A stretch of 64,000 nt of DNA from assembly GCA_964527595.1 (NCBI GenBank), contig CAZGPI010000002.1:1-64000 (forward strand). The letters run 5' to 3'. Origin of the DNA: GWF2-38-10 sp964527595. GTDB lineage: Bacteria; Babelota; Babeliae; Babelales; RVW-14. A model generated the notes under the pieces. That model was given only the letters and a program-made list of their open reading frames with translations, was not told the origin of the DNA and did no database searches. Shown piece by piece: positions 33,123 to 42,157 of this stretch. A program made the translations under genes and the position numbers. Numbering within the stretch: position 1 is the first letter of the stretch; the number at the start of each line of letters is the position of its first letter.

Positions 33123-34892
33123 ATGAGCAGGCCAAGAAAAATAGCAATCATAATTAATCGATATTCCTTTTGGGTTTGCCTTGGAATTGTTTTTTTTAGT
33201 GCGATGTCTTTGTTTTTGTTACATGAGGATGTTTATATAAAGGTCTTCGATGAATTAAATCCGGATTTAGTTTATAGGCGCATTTTAAGCGTAGATCACA
33301 ATTATCTAAAGGGGCCGCTTGAGATAATTCAGTCCTTTATGGGAGGAATTCCTCGGCATTGTTTTCCAAGCTCTCTAAATTTTTTGGTTTTGTTTTTTAT
33401 TTTATTTACCCCTATTTACGCATTTTTAATAAATGTTTTAGTTGTACGTTTATTTGCATATGTTGGGATGTTTCTTTTGCTTAAAAATCATCTTTTCGAG
33501 CGAGAAAAAGCGTTAATAAATCCTTTTCTGATAGCTATGGTTTCTCTTTGTTTTGCGCTTTTGCCATTCCATTTTTGCTTTGGATTAAGTATTGCGGGCC
33601 AGCCGCTTTTACTCTATGCCTTTTTGAATATTTTAAAATATAAGGCATCTATTAAAGATTATCTTATAATCGTACTTTTCCCTTTTTATTCATCTTTTGT
33701 ATTAGCGGGTATTTTTATATCGATTGCGTTAGGGTTTGTTTTTTTATGGAATTGGGTCGAGGAAAAAAAGGCGAATATCAATTTCATGTTAATGCTTATT
33801 GCTTTTGGCATGATTTACCTTGGCGTAGAATATCAGTTAATTTATGCGCATTTTGTAGATAAAACATACATATCGCATCGGGTTGAGTGGAATATTCCTT
33901 TGTTTTGGGGAATTGATTTGCATGGATTTATCGACCGCCTTAAAACCTTTCTTGTCGATGGAGTTCCTTTTTCCCACCATGCTGTTACGCTTCATGCTAA
34001 AATTAGTGATTTCATTTTACCCATAGCTCTTGTCGTTGGAATCAAGGAGCGTAATTATTTAAAAAGACTTTGTCTTTTTTTAGCGATTATTTTTTTAATA
34101 ACGCTGTGGCTTTGTTTTTATCACTGGTACCCCGTAACCATGATAAGGCAGAAATACTTTTTTTTGCGGGCGTTTCAGTGGGATCGATTTTATTTTTTAT
34201 TGCCAACCCTATGGTACATTGTCTTCGCTTTGTCGCTTTGTATGATTTCAAAAATTAAGGACATTGGAAATAACCTTGTTGTTTTATTTCTTTTAATGCA
34301 GTTGTTTTATGTTGTAACAAGTAACCCTGAACTAAAGCGCAATGTGCGATTTTTGGCAGCAAAATATTTGGGTACTTCTTGTAATGTTAAATACCTATCA
34401 TTTAAGCAATATTTTTCAGAAAATTTGTTTTCGCAGATTGCACTATATATAGATAAACCAAAAAGTTCCTTTAGAGTTATTGCTATAGGTCTTAATCCAA
34501 GCATTGCTCAATACAATGGATTTTATACTTTGGATGGCTTTATGCCCGATTATCCACTTGCCTATAAGCATGAATTTAAAAAAATAATTGAACGTGAGTT
34601 GGACAAAAACGCTGGCAATCGTAAATGCTTTGATAATTGGGGTTCGGCATGTAATATTTATGTTGCTGAGGCGGTGATTATCGATGAAAAAAATGAAGTA
34701 AAAAAAAATATAATTAAGCAACTTGATTTAAATATGAATCAATTACGTAAGATGGGTTGCGAGTATATTTTTTCTGAATATGAGATTGAAAATCCCCAGA
34801 AAGACTCTTTAAGTTTGCTTAAGGTATTCAAAAATGAAAATTCCCCTTGGGAGATTTTTTTATATCAGATTAAAAAAAAAGAAAAAGTGTAA
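33123..34892 (+). CDS. Multi-pass membrane protein, unknown, glycan-locus associated
   Basis: 589 residues from ATG 33123, with a GTG three bases earlier as alternative. At least ten hydrophobic helices span about residues 15-400, followed by a soluble C-terminal region of about 170 residues with no recognised motif. Its general pattern, including a conserved-looking ISHRVEW segment in a loop, recalls DUF6044-type membrane proteins from capsule loci; I am not certain of that assignment. A polymerase or membrane transferase role is possible but unproven. Codon use is A/T-rich like neighbouring genes. It starts 8 bp after fcl. Confidence 0.75.
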   Translation: MSRPRKIAIIINRYSFWVCLGIVFFSAMSLFLLHEDVYIKVFDELNPDLVYRRILSVDHNYLKGPLEIIQSFMGGIPRHCFPSSLNFLVLFFILFTPIYAFLINVLVVRLFAYVGMFLLLKNHLFEREKALINPFLIAMVSLCFALLPFHFCFGLSIAGQPLLLYAFLNILKYKASIKDYLIIVLFPFYSSFVLAGIFISIALGFVFLWNWVEEKKANINFMLMLIAFGMIYLGVEYQLIYAHFVDKTYISHRVEWNIPLFWGIDLHGFIDRLKTFLVDGVPFSHHAVTLHAKISDFILPIALVVGIKERNYLKRLCLFLAIIFLITLWLCFYHWYPVTMIRQKYFFLRAFQWDRFYFLLPTLWYIVFALSLCMISKIKDIGNNLVVLFLLMQLFYVVTSNPELKRNVRFLAAKYLGTSCNVKYLSFKQYFSENLFSQIALYIDKPKSSFRVIAIGLNPSIAQYNGFYTLDGFMPDYPLAYKHEFKKIIERELDKNAGNRKCFDNWGSACNIYVAEAVIIDEKNEVKKNIIKQLDLNMNQLRKMGCEYIFSEYEIENPQKDSLSLLKVFKNENSPWEIFLYQIKKKEKV

Positions 34893-34901
34893 AGGATTAG
34901 C

Positions 34902-36047
34902 GTGGATAATCGGATGATTCCCGTTTACCAGCCATGGTTGTGTGGTAATGAAAAAAAATATGTTATGGCTTGCTTGGATTCAAATTGGATTTCATCAAGG
35001 GGGTTTTTTGTTGAAGAATTTGAAAAGCAATTTGCTGCTTATACTGGTGTGAAGCACGCTTCGGCCGTTGCTAATGGTACAGTTGCATTGCATTTAGCGA
35101 TGTTAGCCCTAGGAATTAAAGATGGTGATGAGGTTATTGTTCCAACCTTGACCTATATTGCCTCGGTTAATGCTATTGCTTATGCGAGAGCAACGCCAGT
35201 CTTTGTTGATTCACTTAAAGAGACATGGCAAATGGATCCAGCTGATATTGAAAAAAAAATTACCGCCAAAACTAAGGCTATAATGGTGGTTCATTTATAT
35301 GGACATCCTTGTGATATGGATGCGATTATGGCAATTGCAAAAAAGCATAACCTTTATGTTATCGAGGATTGTGCCGAGGCGACCGGAAGTTATTATAATG
35401 GAAAACATGTTGGGACGTTTGGTGACATAGCAACATTTAGTTTTTACGGGAACAAAACGATTACTACCGGGGAGGGTGGGATGGTTGTTACCAATGATGA
35501 AAAAATACATAATCATGTTCTTCATTACAAAGGTCAGGGATTAGCGAAGGGGCGAGAATATTGGCATGATGTTGTTGGATACAATTACAGAATGACTAAT
35601 ATTTGTGCAGCAATTGGACTTGCTCAACTGGAGCAAATTGAGTTTTTTTTATCCAAAAAAAAAGAGCTTGCCAAGAAATATAAAGAAAAATTAGATCATT
35701 TGCCATTGGCATTTCATGATCCGGTTGGCCCAATTGAGCATTCTTATTGGATGATATCAATTCTTACCGAGCGAGCTGATGATTGTGAGCCATTAAGAGA
35801 GTTTTTAAAAAAACGCGGCATAGAGTCGCGGCCATTTTTTAGACCAGCACATAAAATGCCTATGTATGAAGAATGTGGTGGCAATTTCCCTGTCGCGGAG
35901 AGGTTAAGTTCTTGCGGCATAAATTTGCCAAGTTGGCCGGGATTGACCGTTACTGATCTGGATGTTATTTGTGCTGATATTCTGCAGTTTTATAGTAGAT
36001 GTAATACAGTGGCCCAAAGGGGTTGTTGCACTGATGTAAAAACATGA
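34902..36047 (+). CDS. DegT/DnrJ/EryC1/StrS aminotransferase, perosamine-synthase type
   Basis: 381 residues from a GTG at 34902 with AAAGGA five bases upstream (ATG 34914 is an alternative). PLP fold type I sugar aminotransferase: DSNWISSRGFFVEEFE, ANGTVALHLAML, EDCAEATGSYY, and the PLP-lysine segment FYGNKTITTGEGGM. The SNWIS start and overall length match Per/RfbE enzymes that aminate GDP-4-keto-6-deoxymannose to GDP-perosamine, and Gmd three genes upstream makes that substrate. The following acetyltransferase completes the picture. A different 4-keto sugar cannot be ruled out. Confidence 0.87.
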   Translation: MDNRMIPVYQPWLCGNEKKYVMACLDSNWISSRGFFVEEFEKQFAAYTGVKHASAVANGTVALHLAMLALGIKDGDEVIVPTLTYIASVNAIAYARATPVFVDSLKETWQMDPADIEKKITAKTKAIMVVHLYGHPCDMDAIMAIAKKHNLYVIEDCAEATGSYYNGKHVGTFGDIATFSFYGNKTITTGEGGMVVTNDEKIHNHVLHYKGQGLAKGREYWHDVVGYNYRMTNICAAIGLAQLEQIEFFLSKKKELAKKYKEKLDHLPLAFHDPVGPIEHSYWMISILTERADDCEPLREFLKKRGIESRPFFRPAHKMPMYEECGGNFPVAERLSSCGINLPSWPGLTVTDLDVICADILQFYSRCNTVAQRGCCTDVKT

Positions 36048-36697
36048 AAAAAATTCTGGTTATTGGGGCCGGTGGGCATGCACGAGTTATTATTGATGCT
36101 ATTGAAATGGAAGGCAACCATACGGTTATTGGTCTTATAGATAATAATTTAGAGCCAGGGACTTTTTTTGCCGGATACTCCATTATTGGCGGAGACTGCT
36201 CTTTGGATAAAGTAACTGATGTTGATGGCGTTATTGTAGCAATTGGTGATAATTGGCGACGTCAGCAACTCGTCAATTATGTAAAAAGCAAATTACCTTT
36301 ATTACCATTCATTTCGGTGATTCATCCAAATGCATTGGTTGCTCGCGATGTGTTGGTTGGCGATGGAACTGTAATCTTAGCCGGTGTTGTAATTAATTCA
36401 GGAACTCGTATTGGGGAGCATTGCATTATTAATACAAGGGCTTCTGTTGATCACGATAATCATTTTGAAGATTTTGTAAGTATTGCGCCGGGCGTTACTT
36501 TGGGTGGTCGCGTAGTTATCAAAAAGGGGGCTGCAATTTGTCTTGGAGCCAACGTAGTTCATAACATTAAAATTGGGGAAGATTCCGTGGTTGGCGCTGG
36601 GGCTCTTGTCCTTGATGATATAGAACCACGTGTTGTTGTGGTTGGTTTACCCGCTCGTAAATTACGAAACAGATTGCCTAATGAACAGTATCTTTGA
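36044..36697 (+). CDS. Sugar N-acetyltransferase, PglD/PerB type
   Basis: 217 residues. N-terminal Rossmann-like segment (VIGAGGHARVIIDAIE) and C-terminal left-handed beta-helix with hexapeptide repeats (VLVGDGTVILAGVVINSG, VSIAPGVTLGGRV, DSVVGAGALVL). Catalytic-type histidines in ASVDHDNHFED are present. The family acetylates amino sugars on nucleotides or O-acetylates sialic acids. It overlaps the aminotransferase gene by 4 bp (ATGA), so GDP-perosamine is the likely acceptor, giving GDP-N-acetylperosamine. Confidence 0.88.
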   Translation: MKKILVIGAGGHARVIIDAIEMEGNHTVIGLIDNNLEPGTFFAGYSIIGGDCSLDKVTDVDGVIVAIGDNWRRQQLVNYVKSKLPLLPFISVIHPNALVARDVLVGDGTVILAGVVINSGTRIGEHCIINTRASVDHDNHFEDFVSIAPGVTLGGRVVIKKGAAICLGANVVHNIKIGEDSVVGAGALVLDDIEPRVVVVGLPARKLRNRLPNEQYL

Positions 36698-36719
36698 TTT
36701 TTACTGGGGTATCTAAATT

Positions 36720-37943
36720 ATGATAACGACAAAAAAAAGAATTGCGATTAACGCTGCTGGATTTAGCGGGTGGGGCGGAGGTATTGATTTTGTAAGAATA
36801 TTGCTTAATGCATTAGCCTCCATTCCTAGCGAAACTTTTGAATATTTTATTTTTATTCAGGTTGATTCTCCTGTTTCTACTCATTATTGTTGTAAGATAG
36901 GTAAAATAATAAAAACAATTCTAAACGTTTTGCCAGCGAAAAAACAAGAAAATGTGAATCGTCACGTTGATTTATTTTTATCAGCTTTTGAAAATATAGA
37001 TGGTAATTTTAATATTATTTTTTATCACGAGCATGAGTTAGAATATTTTTTAAAAAAATTAAACATTGATCTCTATTTACCTATTCCTCCATCCAGAAAT
37101 CGGTCTTTTTTGCCTATAAAGCAAATAGGATATCTTTACGATTTTCAGCACGAATATTATCCACAGTTTTTTTCGGCAAACGAAGTTAAAAAGCGACGGG
37201 AATGTTTTGAATTTATACTAAAAAGCTTTGATGTTATCTTAGTTAACGCGCGCGCGGTTGCTGATGATATTAAGAAGTTTTATCCTTTATGTACAAAAAC
37301 GATTGTTGTTTTGCCTTTTGCGGCCGCTCCTGTTGCGCTCTGGTTTGAATCATATGATGTTAGTGAATTAAGACAAAAATATAAGTTACCACAAACTTAT
37401 TTTATGATATCAAATCAATTTTGGCAGCATAAGTCGCATATTACTGCTTTCCAGGCATTAAAAATGCTTGATCGAGATGATGTTCATATTGTTTGTACCG
37501 GAAATACCAGCGATTATAGGGCTCCCGATTATTTTGGTCAATTGTCTGATGAAATTAAGCGTCTAAACTTGGGAAAGAGAATTCATTTTTTAGGGCACAT
37601 CTCTAAGATTGAGCAAATAAATATCATGAAAAATGCATTGGCTGTTTTACAACCAACTCTTTTTGAGGGAGGGCCTGGCGGCGGTAGTGTTTATGATGCT
37701 GTTGCGCTTGGCGTTCCTTCAATCGTTTCAAATATTGCCGTTAATCGGGAAATAGATGATCATACCGTTATTTTTTTTAACGTGGGTGATGCCAGTGATA
37801 TGGCGGTTAAGATGGATCAAATTTTGAATGGAAATTACTTAAGGATAGCCGGTCAAGAAGCCGCGGCTAATGGCTTACGCAGGACAAAAAGCCTAAATGA
37901 TGTATTGGTTAATGCTATAAATATGGCGTTACGAGAAAAGTGA
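36720..37943 (+). CDS. GT4-family glycosyltransferase
   Basis: 407 residues. The N-terminus (IAINAAGFSGWGGGIDFVRI) resembles GT-B enzymes of the D-inositol/mannosyltransferase group. The C-terminal half has FMISNQFWQHKSHITAFQAL, IHFLGHISKIEQINIM and the donor site PTLFEGGPGGGSVYDAVALG. Its gene neighbours suggest transfer of perosamine, fucose or mannose, but the donor is not deducible. Overlaps an upstream GTG of the next gene. Confidence 0.88.
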   Translation: MITTKKRIAINAAGFSGWGGGIDFVRILLNALASIPSETFEYFIFIQVDSPVSTHYCCKIGKIIKTILNVLPAKKQENVNRHVDLFLSAFENIDGNFNIIFYHEHELEYFLKKLNIDLYLPIPPSRNRSFLPIKQIGYLYDFQHEYYPQFFSANEVKKRRECFEFILKSFDVILVNARAVADDIKKFYPLCTKTIVVLPFAAAPVALWFESYDVSELRQKYKLPQTYFMISNQFWQHKSHITAFQALKMLDRDDVHIVCTGNTSDYRAPDYFGQLSDEIKRLNLGKRIHFLGHISKIEQINIMKNALAVLQPTLFEGGPGGGSVYDAVALGVPSIVSNIAVNREIDDHTVIFFNVGDASDMAVKMDQILNGNYLRIAGQEAAANGLRRTKSLNDVLVNAINMALREK

Positions 37944-37957
37944 GAGGAAGCCTTTGT

Positions 37958-38890
37958 ATGCAAACGCTAGAATTGTCGGTTGTTTGCGGGTCGTATAATC
38001 GAAACAATTTTTTTAAATTGACCATTGATAGTATACGTAATGAGCTGGGTGGTATTGCACATGAGATTATTGTGGTTGATGGGGGATCTGATGATGGAAC
38101 CCTTGAGTGGCTTGTTCAACAAAAAGATATCATAACAATTGTTCAACATAATCGTGGCATATGGAATAATAAACCTATAGAGCGGCGTTCGTGGGGCTAT
38201 TTCATGAATCTTGGGTTTAAAATAGCTCAAGGTAAGTATGTGTGCATGTTGAGTGATGATTGTTTGGTTATTCCTGGTGCTATAATTAACGGAATTAAAC
38301 ATTTTGAAGAATCGTTGGCGCAGGGGAAATGTGTTGGCGCCATGGCATTTTATTGGCGCGATTGGTCATCAGAAGATATAAAATATCATGTAGGTTGCAC
38401 GTTGGGCAGCAAGATGTATGTGAACCATGGCATATTTCTTAATGAAGCTTTAGGGGCCGTTGACTATTGTGATGAAGAGACTTTTTTCTTTTACAATGGC
38501 GACGGCGATCTTTGTCTTAAAATGTGGCAGGCCGGATATGAGTGTATTGATGCTCCTGATTCTTATATCGAACATTATCCTCATGCAAATTTGGATATTC
38601 GCAAAACAAATTATGTGCGCTTTAAACAAGATTTAAAGAACTATCTCAAAAAATGGGAGGGGATATTCTATGATTCGCGTGTTCATGATGTTGGAAAGAC
38701 GATAGAAAAGACCTATGAAGATCCATATAAAACTGGTGAGCAATTTAAGTTTTTACATGAAAAAATTGTTCAAGAAAATCCCAAAATCATAAAGCCGATT
38801 TCAGGTTTATCTAAACTTAAGCAGCAATTTCGTTGGAAATGGCAGGCTGGAGTTCGTAAAATTCGCGCTTATATTACTTCGAAACAATAA
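37958..38890 (+). CDS. GT2-family glycosyltransferase
   Basis: 310 residues from ATG 37958, which has GAGAGGAAG about 7 nt upstream; the in-frame GTG at 37940 lies within the preceding gene. GT-A domain: LSVVCGSYNRNNFFKLTID, VVDGGSDDGTLEWL and the DXD-like MLSDDCLVI, with a late segment EETFFFYNGDGDLCLKMW characteristic of rhamnosyl-type GT2 enzymes. The basic, helical C-terminus suggests peripheral membrane association. Last gene of the plus-strand operon, convergent with the GT-C gene at 38922. Confidence 0.88.
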   Translation: MQTLELSVVCGSYNRNNFFKLTIDSIRNELGGIAHEIIVVDGGSDDGTLEWLVQQKDIITIVQHNRGIWNNKPIERRSWGYFMNLGFKIAQGKYVCMLSDDCLVIPGAIINGIKHFEESLAQGKCVGAMAFYWRDWSSEDIKYHVGCTLGSKMYVNHGIFLNEALGAVDYCDEETFFFYNGDGDLCLKMWQAGYECIDAPDSYIEHYPHANLDIRKTNYVRFKQDLKNYLKKWEGIFYDSRVHDVGKTIEKTYEDPYKTGEQFKFLHEKIVQENPKIIKPISGLSKLKQQFRWKWQAGVRKIRAYITSKQ

Positions 38891-38921
38891 CCATTTTTTT
38901 ACCCTCAAGCAAACGGTATTT

Positions 38922-40688
38922 TCATTCGTGAGCAACAAACTGTTGCTTTTCATAATCCAAGGTAATTACTAAGGGTTTTTGTTTAAGATGTTTTTGATCA
39001 AAGGTAAGGGTTAGGTCGGTGACAATACCTAAAACACTCTGATGAACAGTTTTCGCACCGAGAGATAGATAATTATCAGATAGCGAAAAGTTTATTTTTT
39101 GTGGATTAGTTGATGTTAAGCGAACGCTTGTTGGTGTATTGGTTATAGTAAAGTAATTTTTTGTATAGTAGGGTGCGCAGCGCATATACCAGCCAGCATG
39201 TTCTAAGACATTTGAATTATTCTGGGTGAGCATAGTTGATGGATCATAATAAACAGGATTTGTTGGAGGAGTTAAAAATAACCAGGCAGCTTGTTCGATT
39301 CCGGTACCAAATCCGTCGAGTGGAAACGCAAGAAAACATAAAGGGCGTGTACCTGAGGTGATTCGCTGGTCATTGGCGAGAGCCAAAAAGGCCTTCTTCA
39401 TCGTAAAAAGTTTTGTTTCGCGGGTGCGTAAGTTTGTGTAGGTAAAGAAGGCGCATAGGCCAATAAGGGCAGTACATACAATAGTAATTATTACGTTTAT
39501 GTATTTGCGGATAGGGATAGGGCGTTTCCCCCTGAAAAATGAATATATGCTTGTACTTAAAACTGCGAACAAGACAAAAAGAAATGGAGAGGCTTCGTGA
39601 AAATACCGTGGGCTATAGGCGCCAAAAAGTGATGGCCAGAGCATGAGTAGATAGCTAGCGCCGAGGAATAAAAGTAGGAATTTATGTTTATTGCGCCAAA
39701 AAAGTATTGCAATAACGAGTGTGGCAATAAGTAATAAGCTAAGGCGCAGACATTTATGTCCATAAGGGAGCCATGAGAGTGAGAGTGAATCGTAGATACA
39801 AACAAGGACTTCGTTAAAACGTGAAGTTATTTTTGAAAAAATAGTGAAGGCTGAGGATATAGTAAAATTATAGAGCAGGCCGCTCCAGCCGTCGCCCAGG
39901 TGGCTATTGCCGGCAGGCCCTCCTGCACCTCCCTGGAAAAGTTTATGAAACGGATAAAGCCATATGCGAATTGCAAGATATCCGAGTGCTGCTAAACCGT
40001 GGGCAACTGGTGCCCATGATATTTTTTTCTGATACAACCAGCAGCCGCCAAAAAGTATTGCAGGAAATACTATTGCTGTTTCACGGGTAAATAGAGCAAT
40101 CGTGAAAAACAGTGTCGAAAAAAGTAAGTAAATGTATTGGCGTCGATCTAGAAAATAGTTGAGCATGATTATGGTAAGCATAAGCAACAAGACATTCAGA
40201 TAATATTGAAAATTTGCTGGTGCACCAAAGCGAAAACCAATTTGTGGGTGCAGGGCAAAAAGAAGCGCAAAAAAAAGTGCAGACGGCCAACCAGAAAACC
40301 ATGTAAGGATATTGAAAAGAATGGTTGTATTGAGTGCGTGCAAAAAAACGCTTACCAAATAATAAGCGTAAGCATTAAGGCCGAAAAGCCAATAAGCACA
40401 AGCAAAATAAGCGCAATGAATTGGGCGAAAATAAACACTTAAGAAGTTTAACTTATGAATAGTTGCTGCGCCATACGGTGTATAAAATTGGTGGTGCGAT
40501 GGGTAAAAGTATTTGTTAACGTTGCCTTCGATAAAATGGCTCCAAAGCGTTTGCCAGGATTGCATTGTTTTGCCCAGAGCAATGCATGAAAAATCATCAC
40601 CGTTAAACCACCAGCTTGAGAAAGGGAGGCCTAAAAAGCAAAAAACAAAGAAAAAAAGCGCAAACGAAATGATAACTTTTTTATTCAT
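38922..40688 (-). CDS. GT-C type membrane glycosyltransferase-like protein
   Basis: 588 residues with about ten transmembrane helices. The first periplasmic loop has an acidic pair (FNGDDFS near residue 28) and later VSVFLHALNTTILFNIL, features shared with the proteins at 40691 and 63393. GT-C enzymes use polyprenyl-phosphate sugars as donors on the outer face of the inner membrane. A long-form hairpin repeat (39875-39933) is read in frame as about residues 252-272 (FQGGAGGPAGNSHLGDGWSG), in a loop. The C-terminal 150 residues are soluble. Confidence 0.78.
   Translation of the reverse strand: MNKKVIISFALFFFVFCFLGLPFSSWWFNGDDFSCIALGKTMQSWQTLWSHFIEGNVNKYFYPSHHQFYTPYGAATIHKLNFLSVYFRPIHCAYFACAYWLFGLNAYAYYLVSVFLHALNTTILFNILTWFSGWPSALFFALLFALHPQIGFRFGAPANFQYYLNVLLLMLTIIMLNYFLDRRQYIYLLFSTLFFTIALFTRETAIVFPAILFGGCWLYQKKISWAPVAHGLAALGYLAIRIWLYPFHKLFQGGAGGPAGNSHLGDGWSGLLYNFTISSAFTIFSKITSRFNEVLVCIYDSLSLSWLPYGHKCLRLSLLLIATLVIAILFWRNKHKFLLLFLGASYLLMLWPSLFGAYSPRYFHEASPFLFVLFAVLSTSIYSFFRGKRPIPIRKYINVIITIVCTALIGLCAFFTYTNLRTRETKLFTMKKAFLALANDQRITSGTRPLCFLAFPLDGFGTGIEQAAWLFLTPPTNPVYYDPSTMLTQNNSNVLEHAGWYMRCAPYYTKNYFTITNTPTSVRLTSTNPQKINFSLSDNYLSLGAKTVHQSVLGIVTDLTLTFDQKHLKQKPLVITLDYEKQQFVAHE
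39875..39933 (-). repeat. Long-form hairpin repeat inside a GT-C gene
   Basis: On the minus strand: GGGAGG, TGCAGG, AGGG, then a 33-nt insert (containing ATAGCCACCTGGGCGACGG), then AGCGG and CCTGC. The insert lies within the loop of the short form. It shares nearly all bases with 45981-46039. Confidence 0.88.
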
Positions 40689-40690
40689 GG

Positions 40691-42157
40691 TTATTTGGTG
40701 TTACTTAAAATATGAAACTGTTGTTTTTTATTGTCCCAGGCAATGAATAATGGATTGAATTTTTGATACTTTGCTTCAAGAGGTTCTTGGGCGATATTAA
40801 AAACAGGATGACTGCTATCTCCTCGCAATAGCCAAATTGCTTGTGCGCAGGCACCAAAAAGATGCGGTTCTTGAGGAAGATTAATAAAACAAATAGCACG
40901 ATTTGTGGTGCGGCTATCTTTGGCGAGTGAGGTGAATGCTTGGGTGACGGGGTGATATAATTGTTCACGCCTTTTTAGGTCATGAAATAAAAATATACCA
41001 TTTACTATTGTAGCGGTAATGATAGCGACAAGCAGGAGTTTCTTGGTAATGGTTTTGAGCTTTTGGATTGGCAAAAGAACGATTACAAGCATTATGAAAA
41101 GGGGAATCGCTATGTAATAATAGCGGGGTTGGTTATGCATTAGCAATGCCGGCCAGCCAAAGAGTGGAATGCTGAATGCTAAAAACAGAGCAACCATTTT
41201 TTTATTTGTTTTAGTAAAAAACCATAGCAGCAGAAGACAAATGCTAAAAATTAAAAATCCTTTGAACCAAGGGGTATTTTTTGGCAAAGCGGTTAACCCA
41301 AAAACATCAGAGATGAAGGTTATGAAATCAAAAGCGCGGCTTAACATGCGCGTTTTGAAAGATAGCCATGTTGGTTCAAAGGTGAGGGTTGCGGTATTTG
41401 AGGTTAAAGGGAAAAAGTGTAGCCGAGCAATGAAATAAAAAAAGGTAATCGCAAAAAATGGAAGTGATACGAGTATCGCTCGTTGTAGGCAATTCAGCAA
41501 AGAGAGTGAACTTTTGAGGATTTCTTTTTCATAAAGTGGTATGGCAAAAAGAAGCCACAGAGGTAAAAAGAAGGTTTGCTCATGCAAAAAAATGTTTGTA
41601 CAAAAAAGGGCGCAGGCAAAAAGATAAGCCCATTTTTTTTTGTGATCTAGATATGATTTAAGTAAAAGAATAATGCAAAGTAATATGAAAAGCTCGATTT
41701 GATATGTTTGGGCACTTATCCACCCAAGCCAGGTCCATAAACTTGGATGAAATCCAAAAAAAAGTGCTGCAAAAAAGGCAATTGGTATGCTGGTAAATAG
41801 CGAATATAGATTAAAAATAAGGATTGCAGAGAGCGCATGAATAGCTATTGTTATCAAAAAATAGCCATAAGGATGTGCGGCGAAGAATATATATTGAGGG
41901 ATGAGATAAACTAATGACATTGGGCGATAGAGGCCACAAAAAAAAGCTGTTTTTGTGGCCTCTGCGTTAGATGGCCAATAAAAAGCATCAAGGCTTTGTC
42001 CATCGGTGAAAAAAGTAATAACATCTTGCCATGTTGTTATGACACTATGAAAAATATTTCCCCAATCATCAGATCTGAATCCCCATTTTGTGAATGGAAT
42101 ACCGAGTATGCAGAAAATAAGAAGAAAAAGGATGATTGATAGATACCGTTTTTTCAT
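40691..42157 (-). CDS. GT-C type membrane glycosyltransferase-like protein
   Basis: 488 residues, about ten transmembrane helices. The first loop has FRSDDWGN and a conserved stretch FCGLYRPMSLVYLIPQYI, then ALFFGFHPSLWTWLGWISAQ. This matches the partial protein at 63393 (FLHDDFG, ALYFGFHVSLCDWIGWIAAQ), so these are paralogues. It probably transfers a lipid-linked sugar in the periplasm. Its ATG overlaps the stop of the transketolase C-subunit gene by 4 bp, and the repeat 42160-42225 sits directly upstream. Confidence 0.78.
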   Translation of the reverse strand: MKKRYLSIILFLLIFCILGIPFTKWGFRSDDWGNIFHSVITTWQDVITFFTDGQSLDAFYWPSNAEATKTAFFCGLYRPMSLVYLIPQYIFFAAHPYGYFLITIAIHALSAILIFNLYSLFTSIPIAFFAALFFGFHPSLWTWLGWISAQTYQIELFILLCIILLLKSYLDHKKKWAYLFACALFCTNIFLHEQTFFLPLWLLFAIPLYEKEILKSSLSLLNCLQRAILVSLPFFAITFFYFIARLHFFPLTSNTATLTFEPTWLSFKTRMLSRAFDFITFISDVFGLTALPKNTPWFKGFLIFSICLLLLWFFTKTNKKMVALFLAFSIPLFGWPALLMHNQPRYYYIAIPLFIMLVIVLLPIQKLKTITKKLLLVAIITATIVNGIFLFHDLKRREQLYHPVTQAFTSLAKDSRTTNRAICFINLPQEPHLFGACAQAIWLLRGDSSHPVFNIAQEPLEAKYQKFNPLFIAWDNKKQQFHILSNTK

